The notes under the pieces: model-generated
What the model was told of the DNA's origin: nothing
What the model saw: only the letters and a program-made list of their open reading frames with translations
The model's database searches: none
In this document: in pieces, positions 1-6,866 of the stretch
Layout of the letters: every line of letters starts with the position of its first letter
Position numbering within the stretch: the stretch's first letter is position 1
Assembly: GCA_038211455.1 (NCBI GenBank)
Contig: JBBQVP010000096.1
Span: 1 to 15,988, forward strand
Length of the DNA stretch: 15,988 bases
From: SZAS-79 sp038211455
GTDB taxonomy: Bacteria > Pseudomonadota > Gammaproteobacteria > Burkholderiales > SG8-39
Direction: 5' to 3'
Program-made: the position numbers and the translations under genes

Positions 1-1431
1 GTCGCCGATGAGCTCGAGCGCCGCGCTGGCGAGCGCGGCCGGGTCGGCAATGCCGACCACGCGGCCCGAGACCCCGAACGCTGCATCTTCGCCCGGCAGG
101 CCGTGCACGAGTTGCCGGCACGAGCCGACGTCGGTGGTGACCACCGGGACGCCCGCCGCATAACCCTCGAGGATCACCAGCGGGAGCGCCTCGCTGATCG
201 AGGAGAGGATCAGCAGCCCGACCTGGGGAAGCAGGGCGTCGATCCGCTGGAAGCCGAGAAACTTTACCGAACCGGAAAGGCCCAGGCTCTCGACGAGTTC
301 CTTGCACTCGGCCACGTACTCGGGCGCTTCGTCCTCGGGCCCGGCGATCCAGCCCTGTGCTTCGGGCATCCGGTTGACCACGGTGCGCATCGCGCGGATG
401 AAGGTCTTGAGGTCCTTGATCGGTACCACGCGCCCGAGCAGGCAGAGGATGGGGGGCGGCGCGGCCGGGCGCAGCGCGCGCAGCTTGGCGAGGCGCGGCA
501 GGTCGATCCCGTTGGGAATGTTGCGGGTGCGCGCGGCGTCGGCGCCGTCCGCCACCTGGCGCAACCGGTTGGTCTCGTACAGCGCAACGATGTCGTCGCA
601 GGCGGAGTAGCACATCCGCCCCAGCGACTGGAAAAACCGGATCCATAGCTCGCGCAGGTAGCCGATCTCGGCCGGGTCGTAGCTGAACGCATCGCGATTG
701 TCCTTGATCCACTGGCTCTGGAACAAGTCGATCTTCCGCTCTTTCGTGTAGATGCCGTGTTCGGACAGGATCACCGGCCGGCCTGTCTTCCACTTCAGCA
801 TCGCGGCAAGAAAGCCCGCGTAGCCCGTCGAGACGCTGTGGAAAACGCGCACGGGGATCAGGTTGTCGGCGATGTGCGAGAGCATCCACAGCGGCTGGTG
901 CATCGTGCGCACGGTCCAGAAATAGTCCACGAAGGAGGGGTCGTGCGAAAAGCGGCGGTAGCGCGCGGTGGTCAGGTTCCATGAGGCGCGGCTGTGCAGG
1001 AAACTTTCTTCGCTAAGCGCGCCGCCGGAGGACATGGCCGCCAGCGATTCGGCGACCAGGGGTTCGCCTGCGGGGGTCGGCGCGCGAAAATAGTCGTGCA
1101 GGCGGTCGACCATCGCATAGGTGGCCGCGTCCCCGTCCTGCTCCCGGATCGGCGGCTTGTCGGCCGGCGAGTGGATGTAATGCCGTTCGAGGTGCACGAC
1201 GTTGCCGGGAAGCTTGTATTTCATCTCGCCGTAGTCGGATGCCTGGCTGCCGACGAAGACCAGCGCGAAACGGTACTGAGGAAACGCGCGGATGATCTGG
1301 TTCACCCAGCTCGAAACGCCGCCCGAGACATACGGAAACGTGCCTTCGAGCAGCAGTGCGATGTCGGCTTCCCGGGCGCGCGGTTCCGCCGGATCGGGTG
1401 CGGCAGGCGTCGTTTGCGCGGCATCAGCCAT
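1..1431 (-). CDS. pelF: PelF, cytosolic GT4 glycosyltransferase of Pel polysaccharide synthesis (3' end outside window)
   Basis: The frame is open from ATG at 1431 to the left edge: 477 residues of a protein usually about 500 long, so only the last few dozen are missing. The N-terminal half carries the typical GTFPYVSGGVSSWVNQII stretch near residues 31-48 (nucleotide-sugar GT-B fold). The C-terminal half has GRVVPIKD (333-340) and the GT4 E-x7-E signature with glutamates 414 and 422 (EALPLVILE), followed by the glycine-rich end of the donor site. In the studied Pel systems PelF is the soluble transferase that polymerises the sugar chain from a UDP-sugar, working with the PelD-PelE-PelG inner-membrane complex. 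The start overlaps the pelE stop by 8 bp and has a good ribosome site (AGGGGG, 5 nt upstream). The family call is secure; the sugar donor cannot be read from sequence. pelG should follow off the left edge. Confidence 0.95.
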   Translation of the reverse strand, partial: MADAAQTTPAAPDPAEPRAREADIALLLEGTFPYVSGGVSSWVNQIIRAFPQYRFALVFVGSQASDYGEMKYKLPGNVVHLERHYIHSPADKPPIREQDGDAATYAMVDRLHDYFRAPTPAGEPLVAESLAAMSSGGALSEESFLHSRASWNLTTARYRRFSHDPSFVDYFWTVRTMHQPLWMLSHIADNLIPVRVFHSVSTGYAGFLAAMLKWKTGRPVILSEHGIYTKERKIDLFQSQWIKDNRDAFSYDPAEIGYLRELWIRFFQSLGRMCYSACDDIVALYETNRLRQVADGADAARTRNIPNGIDLPRLAKLRALRPAAPPPILCLLGRVVPIKDLKTFIRAMRTVVNRMPEAQGWIAGPEDEAPEYVAECKELVESLGLSGSVKFLGFQRIDALLPQVGLLILSSISEALPLVILEGYAAGVPVVTTDVGSCRQLVHGLPGEDAAFGVSGRVVGIADPAALASAALELIGD

Positions 1432-2431
1432 GGCTGCCCCCTGGCGCGTTCCAGTAGCCGATCACCTGGGCCATGCGCTGCGTATGCGTGCCCTTCTCGA
1501 TACGCTCGAGCAATACCCTTACTTCGGCGAAGCGCCGGCTGCGAAAAGCCACCTCCGCCAGGTAGGGCAGCGTGCGCACTTCGGGCAGCCCGAAGTCGAT
1601 CGCGCGCTGGAAGGCATGCGCGGCGCGCTCGTACTGCCCGGCCAGGATTGCGAGCCTTCCGCCCAGTGCCCACAGCGACGCATCTTCCGGGGCCAGCGCA
1701 AGCGCCGCGTCAAAGTGGGTACGCGCCTGCGCTGCAGCGTGCTTCTGCAGGTCGCCCTGCACCAGGCCCTGGTAGATGAGTTCCCAATGGAGTTCGGCGA
1801 GCTCCTTTTCCGCCTGCAGGCGGGCCAGCGGTTCCCCGCCCGCAAGCTGCGCGCGCGCCGCCTGGATGCGGGTGTTGACCGCCTTTTCGCGCCCGTCAAG
1901 GATCCCGTACGCCACCAGGCGCACGTCGTCGGCCGGGTCCGCGAGCATATTGCGGATGACCGGGTTGGCCATTCGCGAGGGCAGGTCCTGGATCGACAGC
2001 AAAGCGCGCAGGCGCGTTTCCACTGGCGAGCCCTGGTCGGTGAGCTGTGCGCGCACCGGGCCGTGCGCGTGCGGCGCGTCCGGCTGCTCGTAGTGCGGCG
2101 CGAATTTCGGCTCGGAAACCGTCGAGAACACGTCCCGGGTGCCGCGCTTCGGGAACAGGCGCGCCACCAAGGCGGTCGCAAGCAGGCCCGGAACACCCAG
2201 CACCGGGACGAAAAAGCAGAGCGAAAGGAAGAACCCGAACGCGCGCCGCGGCTGCCCGCGGGACGGGCCCGGCAGGCTTTCGACCAGCACCAGCGCGGCC
2301 AGCACGCTCGCGCCCGCGTGCGCCGCCAGATAGCCGCCCAGCGCGTCGAGGCCGCTGCCGAACCCCAGCAGTATCCAGAAACCCGCGCCCTCCAGCGCGG
2401 CCGCGCCCAGGGCGATGCTATAGATCAACAT
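1424..2431 (-). CDS. pelE: PelE, inner-membrane protein with TPR domain, Pel synthase complex
   Basis: This 335-residue protein is close to the usual PelE length. Hydrophobic segments lie at about residues 3-24, 30-51 and 65-90, followed by a charged linker. The soluble C-terminal part (about 190-325) is helical with TPR-like repeats, for example THFDAALALAPEDASLWALG and the following AGQYERAAHAFQRAIDFG. In known Pel systems PelE helps assemble the inner-membrane complex with PelD, PelG and PelF; its TPRs are thought to be the docking surface. The ATG at 2431 lies inside the end of pelD (14-bp overlap), with no clear ribosome site of its own, which suggests coupling to pelD. The stop overlaps the pelF start. 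Identification rests on domain layout, size and position between pelD and pelF. Confidence 0.92.
   Translation of the reverse strand: MLIYSIALGAAALEGAGFWILLGFGSGLDALGGYLAAHAGASVLAALVLVESLPGPSRGQPRRAFGFFLSLCFFVPVLGVPGLLATALVARLFPKRGTRDVFSTVSEPKFAPHYEQPDAPHAHGPVRAQLTDQGSPVETRLRALLSIQDLPSRMANPVIRNMLADPADDVRLVAYGILDGREKAVNTRIQAARAQLAGGEPLARLQAEKELAELHWELIYQGLVQGDLQKHAAAQARTHFDAALALAPEDASLWALGGRLAILAGQYERAAHAFQRAIDFGLPEVRTLPYLAEVAFRSRRFAEVRVLLERIEKGTHTQRMAQVIGYWNAPGGSHG
1437..1442 (-). promoter_or_regulatory. Ribosome binding site of pelF
   Basis: AGGGGG lies inside the last codons of pelE, 5 nt before the ATG at 1431. It is the strongest Shine-Dalgarno match near this junction. It supports the start that overlaps the pelE stop by 8 bp and places the translated N-terminus just ahead of the conserved region. 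Confidence 0.6.
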
Positions 2432-3740
2432 CGTAGTTTTCGAGCATCAGCTTGAGTGTGACGAAAGGGTCCTCGTCGCCGAGTTGCTGCCCGTACGGCG
2501 CGATGTGCGCGGCGTCGAAGCTGACCTGATGACGGCGCTCCAGGCTCGCCTCGAGCCGCACGAGGCAGCCTTCGACGCCTGCCGCTCCCGCGAGCGGCAA
2601 CAGCACGAGGAAGACCGGACCGCGCGGTTGCGGGATTTCCCACAGCATGTCGAGATCGCGGAACTCGCGCCGCAACAGCGTCTGGAAGGCGCCGGCGTCC
2701 GGATGCGCCCCGAACTTCACCAGCAGCAATGACGAGTAGATCCCGGCCTCGCGCCAAAGGCGCTGGCAGCGGTTCAATTCGTCGGCGAACTCCAGCGGGC
2801 AACCGGGCAGCGCGCGCTGCATGATCCGCGCGGCGCGCGACACCTGCAGCGCGTCGGCGTAGTAGCCGAGCAGCACCGCGAGCGTGGCGAGGGCCTCGGC
2901 ATGCAGCGCGAGAAAGGGCATCTGCTCGACGGCGAGCAGGGCGATCAGCTTTCCTTCGTGGGTGGCGACCGGCGCGACGATCAGGTAACGCGAATGTGCC
3001 ACACCGCGAAGTTCGCCCATCTGCACATGGCTCAGCTCGCGCTGCTCGACGCAGTACCGGACGAGCGGATCGTCAGTCGCGAGCGGCAGGGCGCCGCCGA
3101 TCGCGCACTGGATCGCGGCTTCCGGCACCCCGCCGGGGCAGGCGTGAAAGCTCGCAACTTCGAGCTGGCAGAACTGGCTGAGCAACTCGAGCAGGTCCTG
3201 AAGGCCCGGAAAACCCGCCGGCTCCTGCCCGTTCGCCGCGAGCGTGCGGATGCGTGCCAGCGCGGCACGCAATGTCACCGGGCGCGCAAACTGGTCCTGC
3301 TCCAGCCGGTCGTGCGAGAGCATCAGCAGGTAATGCTGGCGCGTGATGCGATCGAGGCGCTCGTCCAGGTAGCGGCTCCCCATCTCGACCCGCCGCAAGC
3401 GGCCCTGCCAGATGCCGGCGAACTCGCCGCAGATCATCGTGAGTATCAGCACGCCGAGCAGATAGGCCCCCGATGCCGTCTCCGGCATGAGGTCTATCCT
3501 GAGGGCGCCGAACCACAGTCCCACCAGCACCGCGCACGACGCGATCCCGGGCAGCATCCCGTAACGCAACGCGAACAGCACCGGCGCGAGCGCGAGCCAG
3601 GGAAAATCCGCGCGGACGAAGAACGGGTTTTCCGGCTGTGCCCAATAGCCCAGCGCGGCCGCGAGCAGGGTCATGGCCACGGTCTCGAACCATACCCACG
3701 CCGGGCGGCGCGCCGCCGTCAGCAAGCGTTCGAGGCTCAC
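2418..3740 (-). CDS. pelD: PelD, inner-membrane c-di-GMP receptor activating Pel synthesis
   Basis: This is a 440-residue protein with a GTG start 7 bp after the pelC stop. About four membrane helices lie between residues 17 and 111, followed by a helical stalk, a GAF domain (about 170-305) and a degenerate GGDEF domain (about 310-437). The degenerate domain has lost the GG(D/E)EF catalytic motif: the residues after the binding site read MLWEIPQPRG. It keeps an I-site-like RxxD at R361-D364 (RDLD), with an arginine at 395 near where a further c-di-GMP contact is expected. In Pseudomonas aeruginosa PelD, c-di-GMP binding at the equivalent RxxD is required for Pel production. The protein is therefore read as a receptor and not an enzyme. 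The neighbouring cyclase gene is a plausible source of its ligand. Other starts are unlikely, since the N-terminal membrane region would be lost. Confidence 0.95.
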   Translation of the reverse strand: MSLERLLTAARRPAWVWFETVAMTLLAAALGYWAQPENPFFVRADFPWLALAPVLFALRYGMLPGIASCAVLVGLWFGALRIDLMPETASGAYLLGVLILTMICGEFAGIWQGRLRRVEMGSRYLDERLDRITRQHYLLMLSHDRLEQDQFARPVTLRAALARIRTLAANGQEPAGFPGLQDLLELLSQFCQLEVASFHACPGGVPEAAIQCAIGGALPLATDDPLVRYCVEQRELSHVQMGELRGVAHSRYLIVAPVATHEGKLIALLAVEQMPFLALHAEALATLAVLLGYYADALQVSRAARIMQRALPGCPLEFADELNRCQRLWREAGIYSSLLLVKFGAHPDAGAFQTLLRREFRDLDMLWEIPQPRGPVFLVLLPLAGAAGVEGCLVRLEASLERRHQVSFDAAHIAPYGQQLGDEDPFVTLKLMLENYDVDL

Positions 3741-3747
3741 GTTGCGC

Positions 3748-4281
3748 TCACTTCGTCAGTTGCACTCCGGACAGCAGCTCGCGCGCGAGCTTCTGCGCCA
3801 CGGCCGACAGCGCCTCGCGGCTCCAGCCCGATTTACCGCCGCTCGCGGCGTAGACCACGGCGCCGCTGTCGAGGTCGATGATCGAAAGGCTCAGGCCGAC
3901 CGCAGGTTCGCCGTCGACGCCGACCTTGTAGCGCCACTCCTCGACGCTCCCGGTCACGGCAAACTTTGCCTTGCGTGTCTTCGCCCATGCCATCGCCTGC
4001 TCCTGTGCCTTGCGCTCGGCCGGGTCGAACAGCGCGTCCGGGTTGAGGCCCGACGGATAGCGCTCCAGTCCCGCAACGCCGGCGCTGCGCAGCAGCGTTT
4101 CGGTGATCGCTTCCGCACGCAGGCCGGCCTGGGGCGTCTCGGTGTGATTGACCATCGGCAGCAGCACCCATTTGGCCCCGGGATCGAGACGGGCTTCGTG
4201 GGTTCGATCCATGACCGAACATCCGGCGGCCATTGTCGCGGCAAGAAGTGAGCAGACAAGCAACCACAGGGGTTTTTTCAT
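3748..4281 (-). CDS. pelC: PelC, outer-membrane lipoprotein of the Pel export channel
   Basis: This is a 177-residue lipoprotein. A lysine-starting signal peptide (MKKPLWLLVCSLLAATM) ends in the lipobox AAGC with the lipidated Cys at 21. Ser at 22 follows, and the absence of Asp at that place fits sorting to the outer membrane. The mature domain matches PelC in size and includes a tryptophan at 153 (KSGWSRE) near the C-terminus, a candidate for the membrane-facing aromatic residue described in the family. PelC of Pseudomonas forms a twelve-membered ring on the periplasmic face of the outer membrane that guides the cationic polymer to PelB. The ATG is fused to the stop of the preceding cyclase gene as ATGA, and GGAG lies 7 nt upstream. 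pelD starts 7 bp downstream of the stop. Confidence 0.94.
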   Translation of the reverse strand: MKKPLWLLVCSLLAATMAAGCSVMDRTHEARLDPGAKWVLLPMVNHTETPQAGLRAEAITETLLRSAGVAGLERYPSGLNPDALFDPAERKAQEQAMAWAKTRKAKFAVTGSVEEWRYKVGVDGEPAVGLSLSIIDLDSGAVVYAASGGKSGWSREALSAVAQKLARELLSGVQLTK

Positions 4282-6866
4282 TTGGCGTCTCCAGCGTAAA
4301 AGCGATAGGTGTTTTTCCCGGACCGCTTGGCCTCGTACATGGCCATGTCGGCGCGATGCAGCAGCGACTCCGCGTCCTCACCGTGCTGCGGATAGATTGC
4401 GATGCCCGCGCTGGCCGAAAGTGTCACGTGCGCGCTGCCGATATTGAATGGCCGCGCGCTGGCGGCGAGCACGCGCTCGGCGGCGTGGATGATGTCCGCT
4501 TCCCCGCCGGTCTCGCTGAGGATCGCGACGAATTCGTCGCCACCGACGCGCGCCGTGCTGTCGGTCTCCCGCAGCACATTCTTCAGCCGTGCCGCGAATT
4601 CCTGCAGTACCAGGTCGCCTGCGGCGTGTCCGTGGGTATCGTTGACGAGCTTGAAGCCGTCGAGGTCGACATACATCACCCCCATGGGCCGCTGCGCCCG
4701 TTTCGCCGCCGCAAGGGCCTGCTCGAGCCGGTCGCCCAGCAGGCGGGAATTCGGCAGCCCGGTCAGTGGATCATGCAGGGCAAGGTGGGCAATGCGCTCC
4801 TGCATCCTGTGCCGCTCGCTCACGTCGATGATCTGGGAGATCAGGTGCAGGGGCTTGCCCTCGGCATCGCGCACGAGTGAAACGTTCACCTGGACCCAGA
4901 CATCATGGCCCTGCTTGTGGAGGTACCGTTTCTCGACCTGATAGCTGTTCTGCTTGCCGGAGAAGAGTTCACGCAACCGCTCCGGGGATATTCCGCGATC
5001 CTCGGGGTGGGTGATTTCGTGGAACGTGCGGGAAAGCAGCTCTGTCTCGCTGTAGCCGAGGATCCTGCAGAGCGCCGGGTTGACCGCACGCCACTGCCCG
5101 TCGAGTTCCAGGATCGCCATGCCAATCGCAGAGTGCGTCATCGCGCCGCGAAACTGCTCTTCGCTTTCACGCAACGCTTTCGAATCGCGGATGCGCTCGG
5201 TGATGTCCCGGTTGGTGCCGATCATGCGCAATGCCCAGCCGTCGGGGCCGCGCGAGATCACGCGCCCTTCGCTGACGATCCAGATGATGTCGCCCACGGC
5301 GGTGTTCACCCGGTGTTCAACGCGGTAGGCCGGGTCCGGTCCCTTGAGCGCCTTTGCAATCGCCGCGGTCACGCCAGCACGATCGTCTTGTGGCACCAGC
5401 GCGGTAAGTTCCTGGATCGTGGTGTGGGTAGGTACGCGCGGCACGCCCAGCATTTCCGACCACGCCTCTGAGAGGTACAGCTTCCCCGAGGCAACGTCGT
5501 AGTCCCATAGCGCGAGCCGGGAGGCGTCGAGCGCGAGGGCGAGCTGTTCCTTGGCGACGGCCGCTTCTTCCCGGGCGAGTTCGTGCTCGGCGATCTCAAG
5601 CTCCACTTCAGCGCGCGCCTTGACGAGTTCGGCTGTCCTTTCGCGCACCCTCGCCTCGAGGTGATCCTGCGCCTGGCGCAGGTCTTCCTCCTGTCCGGTG
5701 AGGCTCGTCAGCATGGCGCGCAGCGCCGCGGAGAGCCGATCGACTTCGGCGTAGCCGCCGCCGGACGGAATCCGTATGCGCCGGCTGCCGCGGCTGATCG
5801 CGTCGGCCGCGGAGGAGATCCCGACCAGGGGCGCACTTACGCGCGAGGCAATCCACCAGCCCAGCACGATCGCCAGCAAGGCGATGAACGTGCCGGCGAG
5901 CGAGATCCGCCATTGCAAAAGTCGTACGGGTGCGAAAGCAAGCTCGGCGCGCTGGCGCACGATCACGCTCCAGCCCAGTCCCGGAAACCCGCCGTGACCG
6001 CGCGTTGCGCTTCCGCCGACCAGATAGGTGATGCCGTCGTCCCAGCGCTCGAGTCGCGCGTCATACACGCGCAACTGCGCGGGAATCAGTTCCTTGCGGG
6101 GCAGGCGGGTGCCCTCCAGGGCTTCGGGTCCGAGCAGCACGAGGCCGTCGTTTGCGATCACCAGGAGCTCGAACGGCGCTTCGGGCAGCGCGTAGCTCTC
6201 GATGGAATCGCGCAACCGTGCCACCCAGCGCCAGCTGATGTACGCGCCAACGACGCCGCTGATTTTCCCCGCGTGGCGCAGGGGATAGGAAAAATCGACG
6301 ATACGCGGGATATCCTTGCCGGCTATCCCAAGCGCGCGTGCGAGCACCTTGGCATTGCGCACGTCACCGGTTGCGGCGCCGCCTGTCAACGCGCGACGAA
6401 ACCACGGCAGCTCCGAGACGTCCACCCCCTCCATCACGCCCCCCAGGGAAACGGCCACCTTTCCTGTGGCATCGGTGTAGCCCAACCATGCGTAGTCAGG
6501 CTTCGCGCGCTTGAGTTCCTCCAACTCTTCCAGCAGCCGCTGGCGCTGCCCCGGGCTGCGCAGGGAGTCCGGATCCAGGTCGCCGATGGTCAGCATCTCG
6601 ATTTCGGCCATGCGATCGAACATGCCCACGTCCAGCTTGTCGCGCATCTCGATGGACAGGCGCGTGAGGTAGCGACCGACTTCCTTGCGCGCGAGGTTGG
6701 TTGCAAGCTCCCCGATCACCAGCGTGAGCGCCGCCGTCAGCGTTACCACTAGCAGGCCCAGGCCAAGCGCCAGACGCACGCGCAGGCCACGCATCACCGA
6801 ACCGGGCGGCATGCTCTCCGGCGCGCGGACCTGAGCGGGTTCAGAACCGGTCGAAGAGGTATTCAT
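4278..6866 (-). CDS. Membrane diguanylate cyclase (dCache-HAMP-PAS-PAS-GGDEF) inside the pel operon
   Basis: From the ATG at 6866 this is an 862-residue protein that makes c-di-GMP from two GTP. A membrane helix (about 32-54) leads to a periplasmic dCache-type sensor (about 55-318, with PWFRRALTGG and DFSYPLRHAGKISGVVGAYI), then a second helix (320-340), a HAMP (about 338-392) and a coiled-coil linker. Two PAS-PAC modules (about 442-560 and 567-690) precede a C-terminal GGDEF domain (690-860). The catalytic motif is intact (RVGGDEF, GGDEF at 775-779), and so is the inhibitory RxxD (R766-D769) five residues before it. There is no EAL domain. The stop overlaps the pelC ATG (ATGA). The open frame continues upstream to 7082 inside pelB, but that part is pelB read in another frame. 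The 6866 start overlaps pelB by 26 bp; an alternative at 6812 (844 residues) has GGAG only 3 nt upstream and starts 28 bp after the pelB stop. The ligand of the sensor is unknown. I know of no standard gene name for this insert. Confidence 0.93.
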   Translation of the reverse strand: MNTSSTGSEPAQVRAPESMPPGSVMRGLRVRLALGLGLLVVTLTAALTLVIGELATNLARKEVGRYLTRLSIEMRDKLDVGMFDRMAEIEMLTIGDLDPDSLRSPGQRQRLLEELEELKRAKPDYAWLGYTDATGKVAVSLGGVMEGVDVSELPWFRRALTGGAATGDVRNAKVLARALGIAGKDIPRIVDFSYPLRHAGKISGVVGAYISWRWVARLRDSIESYALPEAPFELLVIANDGLVLLGPEALEGTRLPRKELIPAQLRVYDARLERWDDGITYLVGGSATRGHGGFPGLGWSVIVRQRAELAFAPVRLLQWRISLAGTFIALLAIVLGWWIASRVSAPLVGISSAADAISRGSRRIRIPSGGGYAEVDRLSAALRAMLTSLTGQEEDLRQAQDHLEARVRERTAELVKARAEVELEIAEHELAREEAAVAKEQLALALDASRLALWDYDVASGKLYLSEAWSEMLGVPRVPTHTTIQELTALVPQDDRAGVTAAIAKALKGPDPAYRVEHRVNTAVGDIIWIVSEGRVISRGPDGWALRMIGTNRDITERIRDSKALRESEEQFRGAMTHSAIGMAILELDGQWRAVNPALCRILGYSETELLSRTFHEITHPEDRGISPERLRELFSGKQNSYQVEKRYLHKQGHDVWVQVNVSLVRDAEGKPLHLISQIIDVSERHRMQERIAHLALHDPLTGLPNSRLLGDRLEQALAAAKRAQRPMGVMYVDLDGFKLVNDTHGHAAGDLVLQEFAARLKNVLRETDSTARVGGDEFVAILSETGGEADIIHAAERVLAASARPFNIGSAHVTLSASAGIAIYPQHGEDAESLLHRADMAMYEAKRSGKNTYRFYAGDAK
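4289..4292 (-). promoter_or_regulatory. Ribosome binding site of pelC
   Basis: GGAG, embedded in the last codons of the cyclase gene, lies 7 nt before the pelC ATG at 4281. Together with the ATGA stop/start overlap it indicates translational coupling between cyclase and pelC. Confidence 0.55.

Noticed and set aside
2901..3881. Plus-strand open frame of 326 codons opposite pelD and pelC
   Set aside because: It is the antisense shadow of PelD, whose domains are recognisable. The product is Arg/Gln/Glu-rich with no family resemblance.
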